Positions 45,219 to 54,349 of a stretch of DNA of 64,000 nucleotides are shown here, piece by piece. The translations under genes and the position numbers were made by a program. Source of the DNA: CAUZIZ01 sp965218775 (lineage in GTDB: Bacteria > Acidobacteriota > UBA6911 > RPQK01 > JAJDTT01); NCBI GenBank assembly GCA_965218775.1, contig CBDCLS010000003.1:496001-560000 (forward strand), written 5' to 3'. The first letter of the stretch is position 1, and each line of letters starts with the position of its first letter. A model generated the notes under the pieces. The model made no database searches and had not been told where the DNA came from. It worked only from the letters and a program-made list of their open reading frames with translations.

Positions 45219-46112
45219 ATGAAGGATTACACGCGTTCTCTCCACAATTTCCTCTCCCTTCTGCTCCTGCTGTTGATGACGTCGCTGCCGGCGCTGGGAG
45301 GCCCTCGACCCACCGTCGAAGTGATCACTCCGGATGGCCCGAGCAAGCTGGTTCCGACCTCGGGAAATCGATGGGGTCTGCCCGAGGGCACGTCGGGAAG
45401 CAAAGGCAATCCCATCTCAGTTCGCGAGGTGGCCGCGGTTTCCTTCAGGATTGGCGACAACACTAATCCGGGCTGGCTCGTGGGCTCGACCGAAGTGGGC
45501 TCGGCCAATCCACAAACCACTTTCCCTCGACCTCTGGGCCAGTTGGACGTTTTTTGTATTGGCTGCAATGGGCCGAAGCCGTCCATGACCATCCTGCACT
45601 GGACCCTCATGCCCCTGGGCCATCCGAGGATGATGGTGGCGAGAGTGAGTCTGGGTGTCGATGCAACCGATCCTAAATCGCTCTTCAACGATTCCAACTC
45701 GATTCTTGTCGAGGTCTGGTTCGTCCACCTTCCTCCGGCTCCGCTGATATCTGATATATCGAACACACATGCTTCCGCTGGCAGCAAGATCGCCATTGCT
45801 GGCACAGGTTTCACCTCCGGGAATGTCAAGGTTATGTTCGATGGGGTAGAGTCACCAAATGTTGAGATCGTCGACGACACAACCATCCTGGTTGAGATTC
45901 CAGCGGGCCTGTCCCTGGGACCAACCGAGATTACGGTGACCACTGACGGAGGAGTGGCGAACCTGGGTGCAGGGACAAACGGCCTGGTAGTCCTGAAGTC
46001 GGCACCCACCCTTTCCGAATGGGGAATGATCCTGATGGTGGTGGGCCTATTGGGGTCGTCTCTCGTCTTTTTGAACCGCCGCCACCCACAACAAATTCGC
46101 CGGGAAGACTGA
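45219..46112 (+). CDS. Surface protein with IPT/TIG domain and IPTL-CTERM-like sorting tail
   Basis: About 297 residues: signal peptide (FLSLLLLLLMTSLPALGG), a beta-rich region without recognised family, an IPT/TIG fold (ISDISNTHASAGSKIAIAGT, GFTSGNVKVMFDGVES) and a tail APTLSEWGMILMVVGLLG ending in a basic NRRHPQQIRR. The tail matches IPTL-CTERM, a signal thought to be processed by a rhombosortase- or exosortase-like system. So the protein is probably exported and attached or cleaved at the surface. No sorting protease gene lies in the window. Confidence 0.85.
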   Translation: MKDYTRSLHNFLSLLLLLLMTSLPALGGPRPTVEVITPDGPSKLVPTSGNRWGLPEGTSGSKGNPISVREVAAVSFRIGDNTNPGWLVGSTEVGSANPQTTFPRPLGQLDVFCIGCNGPKPSMTILHWTLMPLGHPRMMVARVSLGVDATDPKSLFNDSNSILVEVWFVHLPPAPLISDISNTHASAGSKIAIAGTGFTSGNVKVMFDGVESPNVEIVDDTTILVEIPAGLSLGPTEITVTTDGGVANLGAGTNGLVVLKSAPTLSEWGMILMVVGLLGSSLVFLNRRHPQQIRRED

Positions 46113-46132
46113 TCGGCCCAGGTCCGCTGCCG

Positions 46133-47200
46133 TCAGCCGGAAGAGATGTCGCTGCCATCCTGATGTTGGCACAAGTGCACCTTGATCGCGCCTGAATTCT
46201 TGTCCGCCGAGACATTGAAAGCCTCAGCAACTTCAGACAGTGGAAACCGGTGGGTTACCAGGCGAGTCACATCCACCTGGCCCGAACCGATTAGATCGAT
46301 GGCTGCACCAAAATCGGTGTTCATTCCGGTGTAGGCGTAGCAGTGCGATCCGGTGAGAACCACCTCTGATTCCACTACTCGCGCCAGGTTGACCTGCTGC
46401 GGTTCGAAATAGCCGGCTACCAGCACAACGACGCCTCGCGGCCGAACGATCTCCAGGGCGACATCAAGATTCTGTCCCCCACCGACGGTTTCAATCACGG
46501 CGTCGACCCCAGATCCGGTGGTCAGATCATCCACGTACTCCGCGAGATCCTTCTCTCCAATCTGGACGACGTGATCCGCACCCAGTTGCCTGGCAAGCTG
46601 GGCCTGCTGATCGTACTTGACGGTAATCAGACTCTCCCGGACTCCAGCTACCTTCGCCGCCATCAGACAAACCTGCCCGATTGTCCCCCCGCCGATGATG
46701 GCGACCCGATCCTGATAGGTGACACCAGCCTGTCCCACGGCTCGCAGCCCGACGGCTAGAGGTTCAACCAGAGCTCCCTCCTCGAAACTTATCTTCTCGG
46801 TGAGCTTGAAAAGGCCGGAGACGTGAGCCGTCGTATACTCGGCGAAACCGCCGTGAGTTTCATGGGAAACCCACTGGCGCTGGGGACAGTGGTTGTAGGA
46901 GCCGTTCCTGCAGTAGACACAGCTTCCACAATGCGAAAAGCATTCGATGGTAACCCTGTCGCCAGGTCGCACTTCGCTGACACCTTCACCTACCTCGACG
47001 ACGACCCCACAGGTTTCGTGACCCAGGGCGAGGGTATGTAAGGGCTCCCAGTGGCCAAAATAGCTATGGAGATCGCTGCCACAGATCCCGGTCTGCCGGG
47101 TATCGATCGTGACGTATCCGGGTGCGGGAGGCTTGATTTCAACCTCTCGAATACCGATCTCCCGGATGCCACTGTAGATCGCTGCTTTCATGGTTTGCAT
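46133..47200 (-). CDS. Zinc-dependent medium-chain alcohol/sorbitol/threonine dehydrogenase
   Basis: About 355 residues. ATG 47200 has GAGGAG upstream. Catalytic zinc site: GICGSDLHSYFG (Cys) and LGHETCGVVVEVG (His-Glu). Structural zinc: HCGSCVYCRNGSYNHCPQRQ with four Cys. NAD motif: VAIIGGGTIGQVCLMAAK. The pattern is that of L-threonine 3-dehydrogenase, sorbitol and galactitol dehydrogenases; the exact substrate is open. It faces the propeller paralog 4 gene on the same strand, separated by a low-complexity inverted element, and both could belong to one sugar-use pathway. Confidence 0.92.
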   Translation of the reverse strand: MQTMKAAIYSGIREIGIREVEIKPPAPGYVTIDTRQTGICGSDLHSYFGHWEPLHTLALGHETCGVVVEVGEGVSEVRPGDRVTIECFSHCGSCVYCRNGSYNHCPQRQWVSHETHGGFAEYTTAHVSGLFKLTEKISFEEGALVEPLAVGLRAVGQAGVTYQDRVAIIGGGTIGQVCLMAAKVAGVRESLITVKYDQQAQLARQLGADHVVQIGEKDLAEYVDDLTTGSGVDAVIETVGGGQNLDVALEIVRPRGVVVLVAGYFEPQQVNLARVVESEVVLTGSHCYAYTGMNTDFGAAIDLIGSGQVDVTRLVTHRFPLSEVAEAFNVSADKNSGAIKVHLCQHQDGSDISSG

Positions 47201-47219
47201 GTGATTGGCTCCTCGTATT

Positions 47220-47370
47220 TACGTATCCAGCACCCTCTTCTTCCCTTGCCTTTGCCTTTGCCCTTGCACCGATCTCATCTCTCGGTTCCATCAACGAGAA
47301 TCCTGCAAGGCCAGGCGAGTGCAAGACGGCCGACAGGAACAGGAACGGGCAAAGGCAAGGGGGGAACTGA
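47220..47370. repeat. Low-complexity inverted element 3 (GGCAAAGGC type)
   Basis: CCCTTGCCTTTGCCTTTGCC at about 47238-47262 faces GGGCAAAGGCAAGGGGGG at about 47348-47367. Same design and nearly the same unit as the element at 21300-21545: complementary hexamer runs around a unique centre, placed between two genes. Confidence 0.7.
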
Positions 47371-47395
47371 CATCTTGGGCGCTCTCGTCAATCGG

Positions 47396-49057
47396 CTAGC
47401 GAAACTGAAAGGAGTAGAATTTTCCGTTGCGTAGGTGGAAGCGAAGACGCAGCGGCTGTCCTGCCAGACTGCTCACGTCGTCCCCTCCCTTCCAGGACAC
47501 AACCTGGGCTGAACCCGTCCGATGGATGGTTTCGGCTTGCTCTAGCCCGAAGCCTTCAATCGCCTCTCCAGTTTGGTCCAGGATCTCCGCCTGCAAGGAG
47601 GAAGCGTCGTCCATCCCCGCCGAACCCTTCTGTGAGTCTTCGAAATTGACGACCAGCTGGGTCCCCTCGAAGACCAGCGGGCGGGTGGTGACCGTTCCTG
47701 GATTGGGACCGGCGTCGAGGGAAACGAAACCGTCTGTCGGTAGTGTCGCAAGGCCGACGGCTGCCTGGGAGTTTTCTCCCTCTGCCAGGAGGTCTTCCGC
47801 ACCGTGCGCCCAGTTGACCCCCAGATAGTAGAACCAGATCTTCCCGTCGTGCACGAAGGGCTGGCGGCCGTAAATACAACCATCGTCCCAGCTGCCGTTG
47901 GCCCCCAGGGGGATGAAACCGGTGCGATCCGCCATCCGCGAGAATCTCTTGCCGTCCCGGCTGTAGGCAAACTGTGGTTCCATGGTCAACGCGTTGGTGC
48001 GAAACACCCAAGGGAAACCGAGATAGAGACCTGCATACTGAAAGGCGGGCATCCCGTAGAACTGAAGATCAGCGGGATCGGTCTGGTCTGGAATCAGGGC
48101 CGGCTCAATGGGGGTCCATTGAACGAAGTCGTCGCTTTCGGAAAACCCGATGCTGCGCTTTCGACGATTGCCTGCAGCTGGAGCGAGCTCCTCCAGGGGA
48201 TACCTCGGTATGCTGGCGGATCGGACTTGGGGAGAAACCTCCTCGGCCGCATCCACCACCCCCTGGTAGTCCTTCCAACCTGGTCGGAGATAGGCCACAT
48301 ATTTTTCTCTGACCGGATCCCAGCCCAGGACCGTATGGGTATCGCCCGTGGCCAGCATCACCGGATTGTCTTCGGACTCTTTCCAGCTGAGACCATCGGG
48401 AGAGAAATAGATGCAGATGCCGGTCTGCCCGCTCGCGGCCCTGGCATAGCCCAAGCCCTTATAGCGACGGGCCGGACCCTTCTCCCTGGGATCCTTGAAC
48501 GCATTCGGTGCACGTCCTGAGCTGTAGAGTGCACCTTTGGAGCGAACCGATTTTGCTGAGAAGATATTGTTTCGAGTCGACCCCTCAAACTCCACCAGAC
48601 CCAGTTCGGGTCTTTCCCAATTGATGCCGTCCCGCGAGATCGCATAGCAGGACAGGTCCAGCTCTTCCTGGTAATTACTGGCACGCAGCAGGTTCTCATA
48701 CTCTTCCAGACGCCCCGGTGGACGCTCGGCCGTGATCAGGTTGGGCACGTACCACATCTTGAAGAGGCCCTCTTCGCGGTCGTAGATCACCGAACTCGGA
48801 GCCAGGAAATTCCCCTCCCAGTTTCTTTCAGGCTTGAGAACCGGGCCGCCACCATGCTTGCGCGGCCGGTTGAGAACCTTGGTGATCTCCTCGGTACCCT
48901 CGACGATGAGATCGTCGATGAAGAGCTGCTTCTCCGAACCGATCTCGAACGCGTCCGCCTCTATGACTTCCCGAGAAGCGCAGGTCGTCGAGACTATGAT
49001 CGTCACGGCACAGGCAACGGCGGGGCACGACTTTCGCACTCTGGGGAAAGAACTCAT
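47396..49057 (-). CDS. Secreted five-bladed beta-propeller protein, putative glycosidase (paralog 4)
   Basis: About 553 residues, the longest and best preserved family member here. ATG 49057 follows GAGGTGGG. The N-terminus is a hydrophobic export signal that could end in a lipobox (IIVSTTC). Family blocks: KQLFIDDLIVEGTEEI, VIYDREEGLFKMWYVP, SRDGINWERPELGLVEFEG, STRNNIFS, GPARRYKGLGYARA, LGWDPVREKYVAYLRPGW, FSESDDFVQWT and a final SSLAGQPLRLRFHLRNGKFY. The family is discussed with paralog 1; conserved Asp and Glu residues in FIDD, DREEG and RPELG would suit a retaining or inverting glycosidase, but this is an inference. Confidence 0.83.
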   Translation of the reverse strand: MSSFPRVRKSCPAVACAVTIIVSTTCASREVIEADAFEIGSEKQLFIDDLIVEGTEEITKVLNRPRKHGGGPVLKPERNWEGNFLAPSSVIYDREEGLFKMWYVPNLITAERPPGRLEEYENLLRASNYQEELDLSCYAISRDGINWERPELGLVEFEGSTRNNIFSAKSVRSKGALYSSGRAPNAFKDPREKGPARRYKGLGYARAASGQTGICIYFSPDGLSWKESEDNPVMLATGDTHTVLGWDPVREKYVAYLRPGWKDYQGVVDAAEEVSPQVRSASIPRYPLEELAPAAGNRRKRSIGFSESDDFVQWTPIEPALIPDQTDPADLQFYGMPAFQYAGLYLGFPWVFRTNALTMEPQFAYSRDGKRFSRMADRTGFIPLGANGSWDDGCIYGRQPFVHDGKIWFYYLGVNWAHGAEDLLAEGENSQAAVGLATLPTDGFVSLDAGPNPGTVTTRPLVFEGTQLVVNFEDSQKGSAGMDDASSLQAEILDQTGEAIEGFGLEQAETIHRTGSAQVVSWKGGDDVSSLAGQPLRLRFHLRNGKFYSFQFR

Positions 49058-49378
49058 CTGATCCCACCTCACAAATAGTCTCCCGCGTCACCGACCAAAT
49101 CGCTCCAGTGCAGCTCGCCATAAGTTCTGAGCCAGGGGACAGTAGTCAATCGTTGTCGCTGGCTAGGCGTCGCGAGCGAGTCATATCGGGCTATATGTCG
49201 AGTCGAGCGCAACAACGCCAGCGGCGACGAGGGGCTGCTGAACCCTGGTTCAAAACTTGTGGCGCGCTGCACTAGTCTACGCTCCTCCCCCCGCGCCCCG
49301 CCAGCTTCGGCTCACCCCGTTGCATCCGGCCCTGGGCTGTGTTCCTATTCGAATCATGGCTAAGAAAGGACGAAGAAG
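49058..49378. other. Gap between divergent genes
   Basis: About 320 bases. It must hold promoters for paralog 4 and for the enolase-superfamily gene. A short ATG frame MAKKGRRS starting at 49355 overlaps the next gene's CTG. No repeat or RNA is recognised. Confidence 0.45.
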
Positions 49379-50785
49379 CTGAAAGACCGGACGAGTCGGA
49401 GACGATTCCTTGCAAGCGGCGTCTTGGCGGCTGGATCTGGAGCCGGCATTTCGCTCGCCAGCAGAGTGTCGGCTGCTCCGGCGCGGTTTTCTGCCCCATC
49501 CATCGCACCATCGCCCGACCTGTCCGTCAGCCGAGTCGAGACCGTGACTGTGGAAGTCCCCTTCCGGGACGTGCCGGCCCGCAACATGATCCGGGAGCTG
49601 CCCCACTGGACCATCTTCGAGATCTGCCGGGTTCAGCTTGGATGTGGAGTCCAGGGTTTCGGCGAGACCATGGAGTTCTACACCTGGAGCAGAGTCTCGG
49701 AGGAAAGTCTCACGAGAGTCCAGGGGAAAAGCGCCGCCGATTTGATGTGGGACGATTCCCTGGGGGCCGGCCTCCAGATGGCACTTTTCGATGCCGTGGG
49801 CAAGGCCTGGGACGTTCCTTGCCATCGCCTGCTGGGACACCAGATCGGGGACCGGGCAGGGGTGAGTTGGTGGTCGATCGATATGCCGGGAGAGGACTGG
49901 GTCCTGGAGTGCGCCCAGGCTCAGCGTGAAGGATATCGCGCCTTCAAGACCAAAGGCCGACCCTGGTTCGATCTGGACCGTCAGTTGGAAACCCTGATCC
50001 CGACCCTCCCAAAGGACTTCGAGGTTGATATCGATTTCAATGGACTGCTGATGGATGCCGACCAGGGGGCCCCGCTGCTCAAGCGAATCGAGAAGTATCC
50101 CCAGGTGGCAATCTACGAGACACCGATTCCGCAAGGGGACATCGAGGGGAACCAGCGCTTGCGAGCAGGCACCCGGGTGCCGTTGGCCATGCACTATGGC
50201 AATCCCAAGCCGGCGGTTGCAGTACGCGAGGAGGTGTGCGATGGCTTCGTGGTCGGAGGAGGCACCTCCAGTGTGCTGAGAGCCGGCCACTTCGCGGAGG
50301 AGGCCGCGATGCCCTTCTGGCTCCAGTTGGTCGGGACCACAATAACGGCGACTTTCTCGCTCCACCTAGCCGCCGTTCTAGGGCAAGCAGTTTGGCCGGC
50401 GGTGAACTGCCATCAACTCTACACTCGGGCCATGGTGCGCCAACCTATGAGGGTCAAGGAGGGTACGGCAGCCGTTCCCGAGGGCCCTGGCCTGGGCGTG
50501 GACCTGGATGAGGAGGCAGTGGAGCAGTTCCGTATCGATCCACCCGGGGAAAGGCCCTACCCGGCTCCGGGCCTGCTGATCGGAATCCGCTGGCCTTCGG
50601 GAAGAACCAGTTATTACTCGCACACTCGCCAATACTGGGACGACTTCCAATCGGGAAAACTACCTGTCTTTGCTGCTGGGGTGAAGCTGAAACGCATCCC
50701 GGACGATGGAACGAGCGAATGGAAGGCTCTCCAACAGCGAGCCCGGAAAAATGGGGTTCACTCGGAAGAACCAATTCTGTGGTGA
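49379..50785 (+). CDS. Tat-exported mandelate racemase/muconate lactonising (enolase superfamily) enzyme
   Basis: About 468 residues. The open frame with a normal start begins only at TTG 49424, but the same frame upstream encodes KDRTSRRRFLASGVLAAG, an excellent twin-arginine signal. After the in-frame TAA at 49361 the only upstream candidate is CTG 49379, with AAAGGA about 10 bases before it, so I propose a CTG start (or a one-base error near an ATG at 49355). The enzyme part has GFGETMEFYTW, LQMALFDAVGKAWDVP, YRAFKTKGRPWFDLDRQL (Lys of the second half), FEVDIDFNGLLMDA, YETPIPQGDIEGN (metal ligands) and DGFVVGGGTSS. Likely a sugar-acid dehydratase or racemase. Confidence 0.8.
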   Translation: MKDRTSRRRFLASGVLAAGSGAGISLASRVSAAPARFSAPSIAPSPDLSVSRVETVTVEVPFRDVPARNMIRELPHWTIFEICRVQLGCGVQGFGETMEFYTWSRVSEESLTRVQGKSAADLMWDDSLGAGLQMALFDAVGKAWDVPCHRLLGHQIGDRAGVSWWSIDMPGEDWVLECAQAQREGYRAFKTKGRPWFDLDRQLETLIPTLPKDFEVDIDFNGLLMDADQGAPLLKRIEKYPQVAIYETPIPQGDIEGNQRLRAGTRVPLAMHYGNPKPAVAVREEVCDGFVVGGGTSSVLRAGHFAEEAAMPFWLQLVGTTITATFSLHLAAVLGQAVWPAVNCHQLYTRAMVRQPMRVKEGTAAVPEGPGLGVDLDEEAVEQFRIDPPGERPYPAPGLLIGIRWPSGRTSYYSHTRQYWDDFQSGKLPVFAAGVKLKRIPDDGTSEWKALQQRARKNGVHSEEPILW

Positions 50786-50943
50786 GTCGGAACATCGCTA
50801 CGGAAGGCATCAATCGAGGTAGATCCATCGCCGAAAGCGGCCCGCCCAAAATAAAATGATTTGGTGACATCTCCAGAGCGGCGCATGCTGGTAGTGCAAA
50901 ATAAGATCGCGGCTGCAAAGAGCAACAAGTCCTGCTTTTTCAT
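50758..50943 (-). CDS. Small hypothetical protein with export-like N-terminus
   Basis: Sixty-one codons from ATG 50943, preceded by GGAGACAAAC. The N-terminus MKKQDLLLFAAAILF looks like a signal peptide, but what follows includes GGCCGCTTTCGGCGA-type sequence similar to the interspersed repeat, and the 3' end overlaps the enolase-superfamily gene. It may be the start of a broken gene. Weak. Confidence 0.3.
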   Translation of the reverse strand: MKKQDLLLFAAAILFCTTSMRRSGDVTKSFYFGRAAFGDGSTSIDAFRSDVPTHHRIGSSE

Positions 50944-50999
50944 GTTTGTCTCCAGTTAGTCCGGCAAGTGAACTCCTAGCCTCTACACACTTCGAGGGG

Positions 51000-51776
51000 C
51001 TATGTCGAAACCATCCAGATCGCGAGGCCGACCAGGCCCAGCCCAGCAAACTTACCTATCAACTCACCACGGGGAGCGACCTTTTCCAGCAAGACGAAGA
51101 CGGTAAGCCCACCGATCCACAAGAGATTCATGACTCCCCCCACGAACAACAGCGCCATCAGAGCCCAGCAGCAGCCAGCACAATAGGTCCCGTGCTTGAG
51201 CCCCATTCGCAGTGCTCCCTGGGCGCCCTCAACCCATTCGGCGGTGAGAAAACTCAGGGGTGACCGGCAGTGACGCAGGCAGGTGTTTTTCAGGGGTAAC
51301 CACTGGAAAACCCCTGCCGCTGCCAGCAGACCTCCGCCCAACCAGGCACTCGTGCTCATCATCATGGGCGAAAGCAGCGCCGCTTGATGTAGGCTCCACT
51401 GAGCGAGAGTTGCCGCTGCACTGAAGCCTACCCACGCCAGTAGGTATCCACTCAAGAAGAACGCAGTGGGAATATAGGGGGCAGAGCGTTCCCGACGCTT
51501 TCGGTTGATGGAGGCAAACAACAGGATCATGGGAGTCGCCGTGGGCGTCATCATGGCAATCATCATCACGACCCACATGACGAACATCATGAGGGCCTCG
51601 AACGCACCCCAGCCTCGGACCTGAGGCATGACCATGCCCATGTCCATGCCTCCCATCTCCCAGGCTAGATAGATGGTATAGATCCAGGAGAGACCTGCCA
51701 CCAGGCCGAGCGCCGAGGCGACGATCCAGCGGTCCCTTTTGAGAGCGGACTCCAAGCTGGATGACTCGGACATCAC
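51000..51776 (-). CDS. DUF2182 metal-binding-like integral membrane protein
   Basis: About 258 residues with about seven hydrophobic segments. Family pattern: MWVVMMIAMMTPTATPMILL, a Met-rich loop GGMDMGMVMPQ, the cysteine-rich KNTCLRHCRSPLSF and the signature MGLKHGTYCAGCCWALM. The Cys and Met arrangement suggests copper or other soft-metal handling, though the family has no proven function. It is directly downstream of the DUF1326 gene on the same strand; the pair is conserved in many bacteria, so the two proteins probably act together. Confidence 0.92.
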   Translation of the reverse strand: MMSESSSLESALKRDRWIVASALGLVAGLSWIYTIYLAWEMGGMDMGMVMPQVRGWGAFEALMMFVMWVVMMIAMMTPTATPMILLFASINRKRRERSAPYIPTAFFLSGYLLAWVGFSAAATLAQWSLHQAALLSPMMMSTSAWLGGGLLAAAGVFQWLPLKNTCLRHCRSPLSFLTAEWVEGAQGALRMGLKHGTYCAGCCWALMALLFVGGVMNLLWIGGLTVFVLLEKVAPRGELIGKFAGLGLVGLAIWMVST

Positions 51777-51808
51777 GGCCTTGCTTCGAGTGTGATAGCT
51801 GAAGAAAA

Positions 51809-51826
51809 TGTGTTACAGCGTACTAG
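51809..51826. mobile_element. Solo terminal repeat of the CTAG-type MITE
   Basis: TGTGTTACAGCGTA followed by CTAG is identical to the right end of the element at 41881-42149. No second end lies nearby. The CTA of the CTAG is read on the minus strand as the TAG stop of the DUF1326 gene. Confidence 0.7.
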
Positions 51827-52440
51827 GACTGATTGGTCCAGGTCGGCGTGGCGTAGGCGGCAAAATGACCAGGGTGCTCGAAGCTCACGTTCCCATAGTT
51901 GAAACGCATCGCTCCAGTGGTGCCGATGTGCCCATCGTTCCAGATAAATCCGCCCGACGGATACACAATGTGCACATTTTTGTCTTCGCCGCTCATGACG
52001 TCTTTCAGCGGTGTCATCTGGGCCTGGGCGACGTCTGGGATACTGAAACTCGAGTGGTTGCCGTCCACCGTCATCTCGACCTTGGTCAGGATCGGGCCTT
52101 CCACCGAGTCCAGTGTCCCCCCTAAAGCCTCCCAGGGCATACCGCCCGCCTGACCGGAGAAGATCATTGCCAACCCCTGCACTTGCTCCGGCTTGGCCGA
52201 CTCGTCGATGAGCATGACCGCCTGGACGTGACCTTCGTGGATCGCCTTTGGCCATTTCACTCCGATGACGACTCGGGTCCCCGTCAGATCGGTGTCGCCA
52301 TAGTGGCCTTCGATAACCTCATATCCAAGAAGCGCCTGGCAGTTCCCATAGTTCGGATACCCTTCGAACTGGCACCCACAACCATGATCACAATTGCACA
52401 TCTCCAAATTGTGCACCTTGATGCTATAGGGTTCGCTCAT
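51823..52440 (-). CDS. DUF1326 domain-containing protein
   Basis: About 205 residues, normal for the family. N-terminus: LEMCNCDHGCGCQFEGYPNY with the CNC-x-x-GC cysteine motif, then GHYGDTDLTGTRVVIGVKWP, MIFSGQAGGMPWEAL and a C-terminal GGFIWNDGHIGTTGAMRF. The cysteines suggest metal binding. Partner of the DUF2182 gene downstream. Its stop codon is supplied by the CTAG end of a MITE remnant, so the natural last residues may have been lost or replaced. Confidence 0.93.
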   Translation of the reverse strand: MSEPYSIKVHNLEMCNCDHGCGCQFEGYPNYGNCQALLGYEVIEGHYGDTDLTGTRVVIGVKWPKAIHEGHVQAVMLIDESAKPEQVQGLAMIFSGQAGGMPWEALGGTLDSVEGPILTKVEMTVDGNHSSFSIPDVAQAQMTPLKDVMSGEDKNVHIVYPSGGFIWNDGHIGTTGAMRFNYGNVSFEHPGHFAAYATPTWTNQS

Positions 52441-53122
52441 AGCACATCTCCCTGAGTTAGCGACGCTAAGGTTATCACGAATCGCACGAGGTTTCTGGGT
52501 GTTTCCTGCCCCAGGACTGCGAGCGTTAATCGTAGTGAAGTCTACTCACATCAAGAATCTTGTTCTCAATGTACAGAGCATGAGTTGTTCTGTGTGGAGG
52601 ACCGAGCTGGAGGATTGACTGAACGGAAATTCGGTGCTTCGTCAGGGAAGTGTTGTTGACTCTGCCCAGCAGCCCCAGAAAGGATGATTTCACTTGGATT
52701 TCCGGACTTTGTTGAGTCGTCAAACATGTGCGAAGCAAGGAACATTCCTGGCGGAGGCTACCCGAGGCAACTGGACACTGGATCTCAAGCAGTCTTGGTT
52801 GGGAGTTCTCCGCCCTCAACAACAGTTGCCTGAAGAAGCACCGTTTTTCCAGGGAGAAATACTGAGATCCATCGTTCGGGGACCAGGAGAGCGATTGTAA
52901 AAAGATCCAACGCATCCACGCATACATTTGTCCGGAATCTCGTTACAATCGAATGTAGCGCGCTTGAATCAGTTGGAGTTGTGGCAGTTCTGTCGAATAC
53001 AGGCTGGTAGTTGAGGCTAGTTGGCCAACCAAACATGAAGGGACACCTTCGCAACGAGGTCACCGACGTGAAATTCAACTGAAAAAAAGAGAGTCAGTTC
53101 TGAAAAGGAGGCTCCGAAGCAA
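52441..53122. other. Gap of about 680 bases without a recognisable gene
   Basis: Open frames of up to 133 codons exist on the minus strand, but their composition is unlike coding DNA here and they show no ribosome site or domain. The last 60 bases hold AAAAGGAGG, the ribosome site of the next gene. Confidence 0.5.
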
Positions 53123-53821
53123 ATGCTCAAAGAAATGAGAATCGCCACGATTGTCTTGAGTGTCCTTGCAACCGCACCACCTCTCGTAGCCCAGATCCCT
53201 ATACCCACACAAGAGCTCCTCTTCCCTCACATGGTGGCGGGTGGCGGATGGGAAACTGAGGTCACCATCATCGCCCAGGGACCCGATGACTCGGGTGGTC
53301 AGATGGCGTTCTTTGGTCAGAGCGGACTGCCTCTCGCTGTGAGGGTGGATGGAGAAGCGCCTTCCACAACGACAGTCTATTCCCTACTGAATCGCTCGGC
53401 CCAGACATTTACCTTGACCCGCTCAGGACAGGCGACGGTCGGGTTCATTATCCTGAGCCAGGCAGTTCCCGGGAATCTGGACACTGGTTCGATCAATGGG
53501 ATAGAAACCTTCAGATTCAAGCAGGGCTCTAGCGTCTCGGCCCAGGTCGGGGTGGCTCCAAGCCCCGCTCTAACGAAGGCTCATTTGCCTTTCAATAACA
53601 CGGGTGGCAATCGAACGGCGTTTGCCATGGCGAGTCTGGTGGATAACTCCATTGACTTCACGGTCTACGCAGAGGCTGGATCACACCTCGAGACGAAAAC
53701 TCTCAACTTCTCGGCACTCAATCAGCAGTCTCTGTTTGTGGACGAGCTAGCTGGTCTCTCTCAAGGGAGAAGAGGGTTCATCAAAATGAGGTCGGACTCT
53801 CCATTCCATTTGAAGAGTTAG
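53123..53821 (+). CDS. Secreted beta-rich protein of acidobacterial type
   Basis: About 232 residues. AAGGAGG lies 12 bases before ATG 53123 (ATG 53135 is the alternative); a signal peptide follows (IATIVLSVLATAPPLVAQ). The domain starts with PTQELLFPHMVAGGGWETEV and has TTTVYSLLNRSAQTFTLT and TATVGFIILSQ-type strands. It resembles the C-terminal domain of the protein at 14976-15983 (FAQFADGGGLFSQIILYALQ), a fold seen many times in acidobacterial secretomes. Function unknown, probably cell-surface. The end at HLKS appears abrupt against the longer homolog, so a small 3' truncation is possible. Confidence 0.75.
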   Translation: MLKEMRIATIVLSVLATAPPLVAQIPIPTQELLFPHMVAGGGWETEVTIIAQGPDDSGGQMAFFGQSGLPLAVRVDGEAPSTTTVYSLLNRSAQTFTLTRSGQATVGFIILSQAVPGNLDTGSINGIETFRFKQGSSVSAQVGVAPSPALTKAHLPFNNTGGNRTAFAMASLVDNSIDFTVYAEAGSHLETKTLNFSALNQQSLFVDELAGLSQGRRGFIKMRSDSPFHLKS

Positions 53822-53981
53822 AGGTAGACGTGGCCAAGCTAAGAAACATCCGGGAGCGGTTTGAGACGTACATCCTTGAACGGACAACAGACCGTCCTTC
53901 TGTCGCCTCTGTAGTCAACTTCGAGAACGGTCAACCTCTGCTTTCGTCTGGCCGACTGGCGGTGGAGCAGATAAGGGAGGA

Positions 53982-54209
53982 TCAGCTTTCGTCACAAGTG
54001 CCCTTTTCGTAATTCCACCTGCCACCTCGGTCAAGACAGCGATCGATCGCAAGGAAATCGCTGGTCAAGAGATAGACGAGAAGTGCGGAAACGACAAGCG
54101 TCAGAAGTATTAAGGCGATTTGCAGTGGCCGTTTGATCCTCCTTCGCCATCTTCCGCTCAACACCAGGAGGAGCAGAGCCACCACCACCAACCCGAGAGC
54201 CGTAAGCAT
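53982..54209 (-). CDS. Small two-helix membrane protein
   Basis: Seventy-five residues: two hydrophobic helices (LGLVVVALLLLVLS and ALILLTLVVSALLVYLL) split by a basic loop, then a cysteine pair in RCLDRGGRWNYEKGTCDE. The DRCLDxGGRWNYExGxC ending occurs in many small hypothetical proteins of proteobacteria, which supports a real gene. Function unknown. Convergent to a short uncertain frame at 53830-54012. Confidence 0.65.
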   Translation of the reverse strand: MLTALGLVVVALLLLVLSGRWRRRIKRPLQIALILLTLVVSALLVYLLTSDFLAIDRCLDRGGRWNYEKGTCDES

Positions 54210-54349
54210 ACCTCTCTGAGTTCCTTTCGTAGAATCATCTCATGGTCCGTGAATACGGTGCCTTCAGGGTGGGGTTGTGTTGGGAATGCTACGGGGGAAG
54301 ACTGGAAGCCAATGTGTCCGACGATAACAGCACTGACTCGGTTCTCGAT

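Noticed and set aside
52526..52927. A 133-codon open frame on the minus strand
   Set aside because: No ribosome site, no family motif, unusual composition, and it overlaps other open frames of equal quality.
53830..54012. A 60-codon plus-strand frame after the secreted protein
   Set aside because: GTG start without a ribosome site and overlap with the end of the better-supported small membrane protein; could be 3' debris of the preceding gene but I cannot align it.
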